DNA from: Tetrastigma voinierianum
Taxonomy: Eukaryota > Streptophyta > Magnoliopsida > Vitales > Vitaceae
Direction of reading: 5' to 3'
Assembly: GCA_016808115.1 (NCBI GenBank)
Contig: JAEQBH010001374.1
Coordinates: 19,323 to 83,322 of the forward strand
Length of the DNA: 64,000 nt
This document shows, piece after piece, positions 10,455 to 22,650 of the stretch (within the stretch, counting starts at the first letter, position 1; each line of letters starts with the position of its first letter). Below the pieces are notes generated by a model, which was given only the letters and a program-made list of their open reading frames with translations, was not told the origin of the DNA and ran no database searches. The translations under genes were made by a program, and so were the position numbers.

Positions 10455-13133
10455 TCGTGATAATGATGACTCTTCGGTTTCGGCGCTTATTTCTTCCATT
10501 CCTTCCCGGTTTCCTTTGTTTCTTTGCGGACATCCTCTATCTTGTGTGCCATTGTTCTGGGACCTTTTATTTGCCTTTAGCGAGTTCGGATTTCCTTCTC
10601 TCTTAGTCTTCTGTCTGAGCCTTTTTGTGTAGAGTCTTTATCTATTGTCTTTCTGGGTCCACTGCGTCTTGGTTTCTTTGATTTGGCACCGTGCGATAAA
10701 GGCCGAGTTGTTTTGGGTTGGGTGAATTTTGTTTTCATTATCGAATTGTCATGGGTCGAAGTCGTTCTTCCTCTGCATGCGTATCGATGGTGATTCTTCG
10801 ATATTGATGGTTCTGGAAGCGGCAGTGGTGTCTCTCCGACCAATTGGTCGGTGTTCGAGGTGCTCGAGGTGCCTCTCTTCCTTGGACAAGAGCGAGGGGA
10901 AAGTGAACTGATTAAATACAGAGTGCGAATATCACGAGATACGCCATTCGGCATGCTGCGTGGGACCTAGCAAGGTCTCGGTCCCTTCCTCAGGGCCATC
11001 TTTGCCGGGCCGTTATCAGCCTCCCTTCGGCGTTTGGGTGTGGTCCCTTGACGTTTTGACCCTCTATGTGGTCTCTGTGCCTAGGATGGTGTGTTTCTTC
11101 GAAGTGGCCTTTGATAACGGTCTTCGCTTTCCTCTGCACCCCTTCATAAAAGGGGTTTTGCGGCGACCCTCCAGTGTGTCTCCCGCTCAAGTCGCGCCCA
11201 ATGGTTGGGGTATTTTGGTTAGCCTGGTAGTTTTCTTTAGGGACAGGGGACTCGGTGTCCCAGCGTAGCCTAACTTATTCACCTTTTTGGCAGAAGGAGA
11301 CTTATCAGGGGCTTTCTTTCTTCTGGGTGTTAGGTGCTCCTACGGTGATCTCCGTCTTCCACTCCTCCCGCAGTGTGGAAGGACCGCTATTTTTCATCGG
11401 CCGTGGCGGGGGTATGACCCTCTCGACGAGGATGACCTGCACTGGGTGTTACGGTGGCTTGGACCACCAGAGAATCTTAGAGTGTGTTTATTACGTTTTT
11501 GGTCATAACTTGTGTAATGCATTTATTGGGCATTCACGACTACGCCTTGTCTATGCTTCAGTGCTCGCATTGATCTCAGTGAAGGCAGGCCCAAGTAGCG
11601 GTCAAACGTTAGGCTGAAGTCCTCCTCGTCCTTATCTTCGGCGATCAAGTCGGATGTTCCGGTCGCCGGTTGGTCACTCGTTACCTGGCGCTCGAGAGAT
11701 CTTCACCTCATTCTACCATGAAAGTTCCTCCGTTGGGCCTCTGGCACGCTAAACCGGCCCCAGGGAGGCTGTTGGCGGTGGAGATGGTGTCTCGGAAGCC
11801 CCGGAGCGGGAAGCAAAAAATCTCGGACTCTGTTGAGAAAGACCGGTCGGCTTTGGTCAAAGGTCCAAAGTTGGGGGCATCTTCATCCTCTCCGTCCACT
11901 CGTGTTGAAGCTTGGAGGCGGGATCGATTGCCCACACAGTTGGAACTCCACATAGTTTTAATTCGCGGTCAGGTGGGTATTGTAGGGGTGGAAGGTCGCC
12001 AGTGGGTAGTTGAGGCAACCATTGATGGTCGCCCATCACTTGAGATGCGGAACGCCGGCAAGAAGGATTGAATCACCTTCTCAAGGGTGGGAAAGGGTGA
12101 GCGAGCAGTAGGAATCCTGGCGGTGAGTGACGAGGACTCTTTACTTCCTGATGTCGAGACTTGTGGCGGGGCGGTTTCGATCCATTCTCGAGGACTCGAC
12201 CTTAAAGAAGTCGGTTCTTGTTGTTGATGAGGCTCGGCTCCTATCTCTTCGAGGGTCGCCTCAGAGTAGTTTCCGCACCTTGTCATATTTGATTCCATTT
12301 TAGTTGGGTTTCGATCCTGCATCAGATGTTGATTCTATGCTGGGTGTGCAGGTGGCTACTCATCTGAAGGGTTTGGCCAGGAAGGCCAAACTAAACGTGG
12401 GCCATGTCAAAGCGGCCCGAGCATATAAGGCGAGGGTGGCTTCCCTCTCATCCGAGCGGGCGGCTGCGAGGAGTCGAGTGCAACGTATGACCGGGGACGG
12501 GTGGCTTTCGAATCGGGTTTGAAACATACCACGTCGGCCGGAGTGCTCGGCGGGTAGAAGGCGGGCCGGGCAACAGGGCGGTTGAAGACCTTGAGAAGCT
12601 TCGGGGCTTCGAAGATGACTTGAGGGTTGTGCAAAGCGACTTGGAGCGAGGGCGGAGGGCTGCCGATCTGCCCGATATGAACTGAGATGGTTGGGATGGA
12701 GCTTCCTACCAGCATCCCGAGCGAGCTTAGGTGAGTCTCGGGAAGGAGCTGCGGCTTCGATCAAAGGCGATCTGCGTGATAAGGCGGCGGAAGAGGCTCG
12801 TCGCAAAATTGCGAGCCGATCGACTCGTGAGGACGCTGGCGAAGTCTTGCGAGGCTGCGTCGGGGATCATCGGCCAAATTACTTCCCAAATTGGCTCGGC
12901 CGGGACAAAGATTATTGGAAAAGCGGTCGATGCGTCTAATCAATGGATCTCTAGGTGGCTTGCCTTCGGAAGAAGAGTTTGTCCAATGCCTCATCGGCCG
13001 GGATTTCAACATCGACCTTCCCAGCGACGAGGAGGAGGAAGGGTCCTTCTCTGCTGATTATCTTGGAGAACCTGGCACTCCCGCTGAGGTCCACTCCCCC
13101 TCTTCACCGTCTACTTTTCCTTTTTTTTCCTGA
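10455..13133 (+). pseudogene. Antisense ORF of Tat-B, Transposase_28-like (putative gypsy type transposon protein), broken
   Basis: This coding region runs opposite to the element's gag-pol and starts next to the 3' LTR. Near 11095-11149 it encodes FFEVAFDNGLRFPLHPFI and, at 11189-11218, VAPNGWGILV. These are characteristic of the plant family Pfam calls Transposase_28. A linker rich in S/P/K follows (about 11690-11960, with STMKVPP), then a charged, probably coiled-coil segment with RKAKLN and YKARVASL (about 12380-12480). The C-terminus has DLPSDEEEEGSF and ends at 13133. The expected start (ATG in a TGATAATGATGA context near 10460) is altered, and several frameshifts and stops break the frame. 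Antisense extra ORFs at this place are known for Tat elements. Function unknown. Confidence 0.75.
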
Positions 13134-13439
13134 TCTCCTGTGCTAGTCTTTGCCTGCCCGACGTCGACTTTTACACTTTTCTCTCTTCTTTTTTTGTTGG
13201 GCTTGGGACCCAAGACATATGTAACCTTTTCTTCAATGAACATTCATTATTTCATCTTACTTCTTTCGCCTTTGTTTGTGCTCTTGTTCTGCTTGATTTG
13301 ACTTTACTTCTTGTATGCATGGTCTGGATTAAGCGCCTGAGTTGTGATGTTGAGCTCCTTAAATTGGTCACGAGGCTCTTGGGCTTTCAAGCCTTATGGG
13401 TTGAATAACTTTGAGCTGAAAACGAATCCTTAGAGGCTG
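13134..13439. other. Boundary between antisense ORF and tandem array
   Basis: It contains the word ACATATGT near GGGACCCAAG, shared with Tat-A (about 41850-41880, opposite strand), and an AATGAA-rich stretch at 13235-13250 that could serve as a polyadenylation region for the antisense ORF. From about 13370 the first array-like units begin. Confidence 0.4.
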
Positions 13440-15935
13440 CGTGGCTTTGTCTTGAGAGTGGATGAACTTCGTCAGTAATTTCTTGAGCTAAGTCAAATTT
13501 GAGTTACTGAGGATCGACTCCTTGGGGTACGCATGGCTGTCTTCCCGTGTGGATGAGCTTCGTCAAAGTGAGCTCGCGGAGGCTCGTCGTTTGGGTTATG
13601 CGGCGGCGCTCCTTAGGCTACGTCTTTGTGGATAGACTTCGTCAAAGTGAGCTCTCTCGGGATCAGGTCCGGTGAGGTTAATGCAGTGAAGGCGGCTGTA
13701 GGCTTCTGACATGTAGAATGGTTGAGCTTCGATCAGCGTGAGCTATTGGGTTGTCGGATGACTGCTTGAGTCGAGCCCGACTCAGCAAGGCTGCGTGTCT
13801 TTGTCTTTGAGTGGACGAACTCGTCAAAGTGAGCTATTAGGCTCCGTCGGCTGAGTTGTCCGAGCTGAACTGGCTCCTTAGGCTACCTAGCCTATGGAGA
13901 ATGGTTGAGCTCGTCAACGTGAGCTATTGGGCTCTGTCAAATGACTTGCTTGAGTCGAACTGACTCCTTAGGCTGCGTGGCTGTCTTCGATTAGACGAAC
14001 GCACTTCGTCAAAGTGGGGCTGCCAGGCTCAAGTCGAGATGACTGCTTGAGTTGAAGCTGGCACGGGAGGCTCGTCTATGCGAATAGTTAGGCAGAGCTC
14101 GTCCATGTGAACTGCTGGGAGGAGCTCGTCTATGTGAATTGCTGGGAAGAGCTCGTCTATGTGAACTCGTCAACGATGAAGCTGGCTGGGCGGAAACTCG
14201 TATGTGGTTCTTTGGGAAGAGCTCGTCTATGTGAACTCGTCGGCGTGAAGCTGGCAGCGGCCTGCTCCGTGAATTCTTCCGGGGAGAAGAGCTCGTCTAT
14301 GTAAATTAGCTACGGGAAGAGCTCGTTTATGTGGACTAGATCAACGTGAGCGCAGCGAGAGCTGGGTCTACGTGGTGCTGGGAAGAGCTTCGTGCATGCG
14401 GGTGTAGGAAGAGCTGGGTCAATGTGAACTCGATCCAGTGAAGCTTTGCTTGGCGGGCTCGTCGCTATGAATTCTTGGGTAGAGGCTCGTCTATGTGAGC
14501 TATTGGGGAAGAGCTGTCTATAATGAAGCTGTTGAAGCTCGGCCCGAGGCAGTGGCGATGGCTGGTACGTCGACTCCTCAGTAGCGTGACGTACGAGTAG
14601 GCGAACTCGTCAAAGTGAGCTCTTGGGCTCAGGCGTGGCCGGATGGCTGATCATCGCTGGCTGATCGATATGATGGCGTGGGCACGTCGGAGTAGGCGAA
14701 CTTCGTCAAAGTGGTACGCTAGGCTCGGGAAGCGGCTGTGGCCTGGGAGTGGCGATAATGGCTGGCTAGTGCGACTCCTCGGGTAGTGTGACTGTGCCGA
14801 GTAAACGAACTTCGTCAAAGTGAGCTCTTTGGGCTCGGTATTTGTGGCCTGTAGTGGCGATGTAGCTGAGGCTAATCACGCACTCCTCGGGTAAGCGTGG
14901 GCACAGTCGAGTGAGCCGAACTCGTCAAAGTGGTTGTTGGGCTCCGGCGTGGCAGTGGCGATGTCGCTTTGGTGATCGACTCCTCGGGTGCGTGACACGT
15001 CAGTAAGACGAGACTACGTCAAAGTGGTTCTTTGGGCTCCTAGGTAGCGAGTAGAGTGGCGATGTAGCTTGAGGCGATAGAGCTCCTCGGGTAGCGTGAC
15101 TGTCGGAGTAAACGAACTCGTCAAAGTGTTTGTTGGGCTGCGGGCGCGAGGGGCCAGTGGCGATGTAGCACGGCGTCGACCTCGGGTGGCGTGACGTCGA
15201 AGAAGATGAGCGAACTCGTCAAAGTGGCGCTAGGCTACGTGGCGAGAAGTAGCGATAACAACTGGTGGTCGACTCCTCGGTAGCGTGACTGTCGCGAAAT
15301 GACGAACTTCGTCAGGTGGCTGGCGGGCTCACGTTTGTGGCAGTGGCGATGTGGTCACGAGCTGATCGACTCCTCGGGTAGCATGACTGTCGAGTAAGAG
15401 CGAACTCGTCAAAGTGAGTTGCTAGGCTCCGGTAGAGGAGCCGGTGGCGATGTAACTGGTGATCACGACTCCTCCAGGTAGCGTGACTGTCGAGTAGGCG
15501 AACTCGTGGTATGGCTGGCTGGGCTCCGGGCGGCGAGGGCGGGAGTGGCGATGTAGTCGGTGATCGACTCCTCGGTGGCGTGACACGTCGAGTCAGCGAA
15601 CTCGTCAAAGTGAAATTTCGGGCTTGAGGAACTAAGGCAGTGGAGATGTAGCGCGATCGACTCCTCGGGTAGATTGACTGTCCAGTGAGCGAACCTTAGT
15701 CGAGAAGTGTTGTTGGGCTCCGGCGGGCTGAGTGGCGATGTAGCTTTGAGGCGTGACTCCCTAAGGTAGTGTGACACGTCACAAGTGGTCGAGACTCGTC
15801 AAAGTGGGCTGTTTGGGCTCCAGGGACTGTGGCCAGAGTGGCGATGTAGCACGGCTAATCGACTCCTCGGGTTCGTGACACGTCAGTAGATGAACTCGTC
15901 GAAGTGGGCTGGCGGGCTCAGTGTGGCCAGTTGAC
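13440..15935 (-). repeat. Tandem array in the 3' untranslated region of Tat-B
   Basis: The word CTCGTCAAAGTGAGCT recurs throughout. The first part (about 13440-14560) has units of 80-95 bp with a 30-bp sub-block around GAAGAGCTCGTCTATGTG. The second part (14560-15935) has about 14 units of 90-115 bp, each with GTGGCGATGTAGC, CGACTCCTCGGGTAG, CGTGAC and CGAACTCGTCAAAGTG. The units are homologous, on the opposite strand, to the array in Tat-A (34640-34952 and 40749-41170). Monomers differ mostly by small insertions and deletions. Confidence 0.85.
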
Positions 15936-16544
15936 AGTTACTCGCGGAAAAGTGCGAGCGTCTTTAATACGGATTTATGGAGAGTTTAGAACATTCGCGC
16001 GACTTTTGGGTGCTTTGGCTTTCTTATAAATAGCTGCTTCATTGCTGTGGAGTTTATACTTTGAAGTGCAGCTGCCACGGTGCGTGGCGAAATGCGAGGG
16101 CGAGATGGAGCGTCGAGTGCAGTGCGTCTTGGCTGGGGATCCTCCTGAAGATTCTGGTTCAGTTCTGCTGAACTTCTTCTCATGGGAGTTGTGTTTTTCT
16201 CTAGTCTCCCCTTTATGGGAGTCATGTTATTCCACCCAGCTCGTGCTAGGGAATGAGCTGAGGAGGCGGTGCCTTTTCTTGCGTCGCCTTCTCATTTGCA
16301 ATTTCTTTCTTTACATTAGCACATCCTTAACATTCTTTTACCTAATTCTGCTTATGGGCATTTCTTCCACATATTTCTCCCTTTTGGTTCTTGCTTATAT
16401 TCATTATCTTTTCCTTCTTCATATCTTACCATATTTCTCCTCTTGCTAAACTCCACTTATCCACCCTTACCTATCTTTTTTATGACTTTGTTTATCATTT
16501 CTTTTCCTCTTATGCGAGTTCTTTGAGAGGCCCCATATCTTGTT
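15936..16544 (-). other. Tat-B 3' untranslated region with pyrimidine-rich tract
   Basis: On the minus strand this matches Tat-A 34030-34620, including the duplicated ATGACTCCCATAAAGGGGA-type word and the GTACCGC...TCCCTAGCACGA block. The plus strand is strongly pyrimidine-rich at 16290-16530. Open frames on either strand here are low-complexity. Its right end is the Ath-1 insertion point; the exact junction is uncertain (16545-16562). Confidence 0.7.
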
Positions 16545-18129
16545 TGATTCTGTTTTCCACATTGGGCAGCTGGAATCATTAAATTGTTTCTGTTCACTCC
16601 TCTTTGCCGTGATCGGCCTGCTACTTGACATAACGATCTAAGTCGGGCTCTGGGGATGGGTTTTCATCTATGAATGACTATCAATGTTGAAAAATGGTGA
16701 GGCTTTTAGTTTGGATTTTGGACTTTTGTTTCAAAAGCAGGTGGAGATTGTATAGTTCTTACGACTAGCGCAAAAGCTTAAAGTTAATTGTGAAATGGTA
16801 ACCTTGAAGGTTTAGGTCGCTAACCTTGATAACATGGAACATTGGTGTCCTCACGTAGAGCATATAGTCAAAGCCATAACGGATCTTTGTTTAACTGAAA
16901 ACCTAACCTAGAATCACTCCTATTTGAGTCAACACGGGTAATATGCACTCATAGCCACTAGTTTGAAACCTAACACTCGACCTCATTTCGGTGGCTCAAG
17001 TAAAGGCATCCCAAAGGAAATGCTGGATGCAGTAACAATAAGTATGCATTGTACCTAAGCATGGTGAAGTATTGGCCAAAATAATGGCATTAAATGATAT
17101 TCAACCCTGGTAGAAAAGGCAGGAGCCATATCTGATTACTATAGCATTTAAAACATGAGGACAACCCTATGGCGCTGAAAACCAAGCTAGGCCCACCTTA
17201 TGCTTCAAAAGTATAAGGCTTAGCGAGCATCCCTTGAGTTGTCATCCTCGGGGAGTGTTTGGCCTTTAAATGAAAGAAAAGGAGAGAAGAGAAAAGCAAA
17301 CCTAAGCGAAAATTTGCGGGAGATATTTACATAAAATGTGAAAAGTTGCCAAGGTGCTTAGGGTTACAAAATGATGGGGGGCTTATAGGCCACCCATGTA
17401 TTGAAACTACAAGAAAACCTAAAATATTGGCTATCTGAGTCTGAGGAGGTAATACACCAAAAGCGAGGTCGTTTGGCATTAATTACACAAAATTAACGGG
17501 GCAAGGAATTTTCGCTATGCGAAGAAAATTTATTAGGTAGCGAAAAATTTCGGTAGCTATGAGAATTGCCGAGAAGATGCGAGAATCACAAATTTTAGCT
17601 ATACTGAGGTGAGCCCCGGCTAGCTAACGAGAATTTGGCTGGCTTAGCGAAATTTGTGAGAGATAGCGAAAATGGATTCGTTAGGCACGGTGATTTTTCG
17701 CTGTGTGGCGAGAATTTGTTGCACAGCGAGAATTTTCAATTTAAATAGGATGCGAAATTTTAAGCTATGGTTGCAAAATTTTCACAATCACAGCGAAATT
17801 TTTCGCGATCATAGCGAGAATGCAGTTTTACTGTTCCTTTGCTTTGCCCCTACTTTCCCTCTCTTGCATCACTTTTCATCATTTTGCCTTCATTTCTTTA
17901 TTGCATCTTGGTATTTTGATGGTGAAAAACAGTTTCAATCTTCATGGCTCCGCACATATCTCGATATCAAACTCCCAAGGTATGCAAAACACGCAAAATA
18001 ACCAAAAATAACCTCAATGCAAGTGATACTAAGTGGACCTGAACCTCAATTGGCTTAATTGATACGATTAGTCTTGCAGCTTTGAGCCTATCTCGAATAG
18101 GGCTCAATAGCACTTGCAGACTTCAATCA
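16545..18129 (-). mobile_element. LTR L3 (3' LTR of Ath-1)
   Basis: It shares with L4 the blocks GGATGGGTTTTCAT, ATGGTGAGGCTTTTAG, GGTTACAAAATGATGGGG and the AATTTCGC-rich U3 (17500-17830). The family hairpin at 18060-18129 is badly altered compared with L4. The minus-strand sequence beside it (GTCTGGGGGCAG) is a plausible polypurine tract. The left boundary is approximate because the host word GATTCT-TTTCCA-ATG lies next to it. Confidence 0.75.
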
Positions 18130-19529
18130 CTGCCCCCAGACGGCGTTCGCTAGTCCTTAGCAATCTTGACAATAAGGACATGCGGTGATTTTCTCAAAAG
18201 TTTATGGTTCAAAAAGGTGTATCTTGCAAATGCGTACCTTGTCAAAGGTGATACGAGTTTGGCAGGTGTGAGAGGAGGCAGAAACACCTACAAGAACAGA
18301 TTTGAGGTCAACACTTGCTCCCGGATCCATGGTTCCCAACTTTGAATTTACACCAGAATCTAATGGTTCTTGTCTTAACCAGATTGAGTCGATAAATTGC
18401 AAATTATCCCCCAAACCTAGCTCGGCATGGCCTTAGGCTGTTGAGCAAACCTATATGGGAATAGCTACACTTTTCTTTCTTTATTTGACTTCATTGTAGG
18501 GTGCAATGCTTAAAAACCCGACTTCCTGCAAAGTCAGGTGTGGCGAGGGTCACGATGACTCCCAGCCAATTAAGGTTTAGGGCATCAAGCCAAGGATCCC
18601 GCGACCACGAACTACGAGGCTTCTGGGACTCGGACGGCTTCGAAAATCAAGCACCTGGTGTTAAAACTCTACCTATCTACCCATGTAGCAGACACTAAGT
18701 CGATGACTCCCAACCAATTAAGGCTTAGAGCATCGGGCTTCAAGGCTTTCGCCATATACCCTCGGACACGTGCTCGGGTTTCAAAGCAGTATCACGACTT
18801 TATTTTCTTTCTTCTTTTCTTTTTCTTTTTGCTTTTTCTTTCTTTTCCTTTTGAAGGCCCATTGGTCTTCATATATGGATAACACAAACCTATCATGGGT
18901 CGCCAACATGCCTAAGGCCGGCTTTACAAAGTGAAAGAAGGTATATAATTTCACAGCCTATCAGCATAATCTGGTGTGCAGTGTGTGAATTAGCTCAAAG
19001 GGGAAATGTTGAGTTGAATACTTATTTGGGCTGCAATTGACAACTGAATCAAGCATGGAGTTGTTAACATTAAGTTGACAACCGGGGTTTCAATTTTTCA
19101 GATTTAAGGCAATTCAATTTGTGTCAATTAAAGCAATTGTATTCGATTGAAGGCAAAAGTGGATACACAAGTGGGACTCAAAAGTGATATGCAAAAGTGT
19201 ATCTTGTATATAACAACGTATAGCTTTTGATATAGCCAAAATAGCTAAATACATGCATAACAAGCTAAAGCATACAAAAGATATCCTTTGCCTACTATGG
19301 CTAGCCACATGAATCTTACACAAAATTAGTAGGCAGGTTGATAAAGAAATTTGAAATGTATCTGAAAATCATAAAAAGCCAAACCACTCCTCTGTGGTGG
19401 TGGTGGGTCTGTAACTCTTCTTCTTCTGTATAACATATCAAAAGAAGGCTACAACTTCCCAACTGCCTGATGGGCTCAACTCTGCGATCGAGGCAGCGGA
19501 ATACCCAAATGTGTCATGATCTGCTGCAG
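18130..19529 (-). other. Ath-1 3' untranslated region
   Basis: It contains two copies, about 150 bp apart (18513-18580 and 18680-18740), of a block with GATGACTCCCAACCAATTAAGG, then a pyrimidine-rich tract at 18800-18855 (purine-rich in element sense). At 19190-19330 is a segment shared with Ath-3 (50640-50760) that includes TTTTGGCTATATCAAAAGCTATAC. The same double block and tract occur in Ath-2 (36640-37000) and Ath-3 (51211-51590). No credible coding region. Confidence 0.65.
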
Positions 19530-21450
19530 CATGGAGTGACAGTGACCTAGAGTGGCCTCAGCTCGAGCCAACCTCCGGTCTGTCTGGCACGCTGGGTAGT
19601 GGCCAGGCATATAGCATCCATAACTGGCGGCTGGCGCTCTCTCCAAGCGGCGTGTATGTGCTCTGGAGAATGATGTGTTGTATAAGATGGGCCAGGAGTA
19701 TCAGCTGCGGCTGCGGAAGTAGCATGTGGAGGAGGAGATGGAGGAGACATATGTGGAACTGGACTCCTCTCCACCAGACTCGGGCGTGACTATGTCGTCT
19801 GTGGGAGTCCTCGGCCTCCCCGATCCGATGCCTCCTCCCCGGTCTGGCTGGCTGGAGGAGAAAGATGGGCATGACCATCGCTCGCTCATCGGCGAGGGAC
19901 ACAGGGGCATCGAATCCTCCTCTCTGTCAGAATCCTCGCAGGAAAGCCCATGTGCTCGAGGACATGGCTCAGGAGTCGTGGCAACAGCAGTGGAAGACTC
20001 TCAGCTCGAACCAGGCCCTTACGGTGGACCTTGTCTTCAAAATGCATCAAGGAGGTCATCACCAGCTCAGAGGGACTAAACCGATTATCCCTACGAGATC
20101 GGTAAGAAACCTCAGGGATAGCCCCACGGTATGCGTAGTCTTCTTGGCCCGGGAAGAATTCAGTCTGAGCAGGTGATCCCGATCAGTAACATCGAGGCGG
20201 GGCGCCTCTGGCTTCTTGGCTTATTTGTGGTGTCTCGGGCAAGAAATACGGACCATCCACTGAGGTGGAGTGAGACGATCTCGATAACCCTACGAGATTA
20301 ACTGCCGGTATCTGCCAGACTACTTATTTCTTGAAATATCTGCCGCTCTAAGCACTCCTGGGCGATCGTCTATAGTGAACCGAAGCTTGAGTGGACTAGG
20401 CGCTCCCGGGAGAATCATCAATGGTAGAGCGTAGAACCACCGGGGTAATAAAGCGCACCGGCTGTGAATGGCAGCAGGGAGTAGTGCTCGATCAGCCGCA
20501 TCGAATCCCTGAATCTGTGATCAGCCATCAGCGCCGGGACATCATAGTACGACTCCTGATGAAAGTCTCTGCGGTGGAGCCGTACATTCCCCGGGATGGG
20601 GTTCCGGCAGTCGCGGCCTCGTCACGGAGGCGAGCGATAGCGTGGCGATGATGTCGCCTGCGGGTGCTGATAATGGCTAGTGACTGGCTAAGATACGGAT
20701 GAGATGACTCACACCCGGGCCGGAAGTACGGAGCCCTCAGAGGCAGGTCCTCCTGGATCTGGCTGTGGCTTGCCCGGTGAGCGGGGCAGGGGGGTCCTAT
20801 CCGCGTCCCAGTGCCTCTGAACCCCTGAGGCTCCTCGGGGGGCGCCTCGGGGCCCAGGCTGAGTACGGGTGCAGGCAGGAGCTGGGCCCCAGTGACTGCT
20901 CCTCGCTACGTGATGCGGAGGCTGACCGTGGTGGGGCGGGACACCTACAATGCACCACGCTGTAGTGCGAAACGGAACTTGGAGTAAGAGCTCAGCTAAT
21001 GAGAATGAAACCCCGGAGGCCTTCTTGAATGTAGTAGCGCAACGAAGCCGGGGCTCGTGGGCGGGGGACCCGGGGCACGGCGGTGTGTGCGGGGCTGTGG
21101 CTCAATCAAAGACTCGGCGGTGGCGGGTGGCTATAGGGAAACGGTGGTGCGGGCTCGTCTTTGCGGTGGAGGCGCGATGGCAGTGGCAGGTGGTAGGCGA
21201 GATAACCGGAAGATCTGCGTGATGGCGGCTCGGGAGTGTGCGAAAAGGTGCGAGATGGCAAGAGCGGCCGGTGGCTCGGGGCTTCGGGCGTGGCGCACGC
21301 ACGGGGCTCGGTCGGGGCTCGGTCGTGCGGGGTCACGGCTGGCAGCGGTGGTGGCGGTGGGGCTACGGCGGCTGCCCAGGGTGACTCAGGGGCTACACTG
21401 GGGAGGAGAAAATGAAGTGGCGGCTTTTGGCCCTCCTCTGGTTTAAGCTC
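19530..21450 (-). pseudogene. 'Putative plant transposon protein' ORF of Ath-1 (PF20167-like), broken
   Basis: The minus-strand translation includes LMHFEDKVHRKGLVRAE (about 20070-20020) and LLPRLLSHVLEHMGFP (about 19985-19935), a hallmark of the plant-specific protein encoded in or beside many Athila-type elements. Downstream is a proline-rich segment (PPSPPPHATSAAAADTPGPS, about 19735-19675), then HHSPEHIHAAW. Upstream, 21450-21060 is proline- and arginine-rich and may be the N-terminal part. Many stops and frameshifts interrupt it. In this lineage the ORF sits between pol and the 3' LTR; here pol is absent, so it follows the gag-protease region directly. Molecular function unknown. Confidence 0.7.
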
Positions 21451-21462
21451 CAAAGTTCGGGC

Positions 21463-21775
21463 AGCGTAGAAGAGTCATTTTTCCACTATTTCGTTATAGT
21501 GAAATTTGAACGGCGTATAGAATTCCTCAAACATCAAATTAAAATAATATAAAATATAAAAATTATTATATTATATTACTATACTTAAAAATTTAACATA
21601 GGTAATATAAGCCTATAGTTACTAAATTACTAAAAAAAATAGAAAACTACTAAATTAGAAACTTTTAAATAGCTAAAATTATAGAAATTGACTAGAAATT
21701 AAAATAAAAACAAAATTTATTGAGCTGAAGTCGGTTTTGAGAACGCAAACCGATTCAATATCACAAAATTGATAC
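21463..21775. other. AT-rich spacer where pol would be expected
   Basis: About 300 bp of A/T-rich sequence joins the end of the gag-protease part to the plant transposon ORF. No RT or integrase motif is visible. It marks either an old deletion junction or the normal architecture of this non-autonomous subfamily. Confidence 0.5.
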
Positions 21776-22650
21776 TCAAGGAGGGTCAAGGAGGATGATC
21801 TCCTCAACCCCGGCAGTGGCTTGAGTTGAATCCTTGGTGTTGAATTTTCCATTGTTGGCTTTGGTTCTCAGCGATTGAATTGAGGCCCGAGCAATTGCCC
21901 TACGGTTGAATGTGATGGCAATACCAAAACCTCTGCTTCTTATGGTTGGCCATTTCACGCATTTCCACGGGCACTCGGCTGCATCCTCAGCCCGAGCATA
22001 CTTCACTACCAGCCCTGCAGGTTTTTCATCTTCAAGTAAATTTGTGCTTGTTCTTTGAGTGGAATATGTTCGGTTCAATGTCATGTTGCAAGGTGTTTGC
22101 ATGACCATTCAAAAATTGATGATTGCATTTGTGATGTAGAAATGGTCTTCCGAGGATGATTGGTACATGATTGGAGCTTAGTTTTGCAATTGAAGCAGTG
22201 TCGGCACTCTGAGCATCTTTTGAGTAGTAGAATTTGTCTACTTTCTGAACATCCTGCAACTATTCCTTAGGAATCTTTGCCAGATCTATCTTGCCAATGA
22301 TGAGTGTGATGTTGGTAGGTTTAAGTTCACCCAAACCTCTTGCTCATACACTAAGTATGAGTAGGTTCCTAACGGCACCTCTAAATCAATGAGATCCTTA
22401 TGCATGCTAGTCCACTTTATGTTAGCTGAAATTGTGGAATAAAGGATCATATATTTGGCTAGGTTCTTGCTTTGGATTAATATGAAACTAATTGGGATTA
22501 AATGCCTTCTTCTCATGCCTAACCCCTTTTGATTGTGCAAAGATGTCCTTGACTTTGCATAGGCGGGACTTGTTTGATGATGTCCCGAAAGAGGTATCAT
22601 TAGCCTTCACACTGCCTTAGGACTTCTAAGATACCTTCTTTGGCGGGATG
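21776..22650 (-). pseudogene. Retropepsin-like protease region of Ath-1, broken
   Basis: Minus-strand frames give GLGELKPTNITL (about 22330-22290), VDKFYYSKDA (about 22240-22210) and VPIILGRPFL (about 22165-22135), the order seen in Athila gag-protease polyproteins. The catalytic region, expected as D-L-G-A-S just upstream, reads D-L-E-V-P in one frame (near 22390), so the active site is altered. Frameshifts separate the pieces. Its role would be cleavage of the gag polyprotein. Confidence 0.7.

Noticed and set aside
1463..15935. Regular repeats considered as CRISPR arrays
   Set aside because: Units are diverged tandem satellites without constant repeats and unique spacers, in plant-type DNA.
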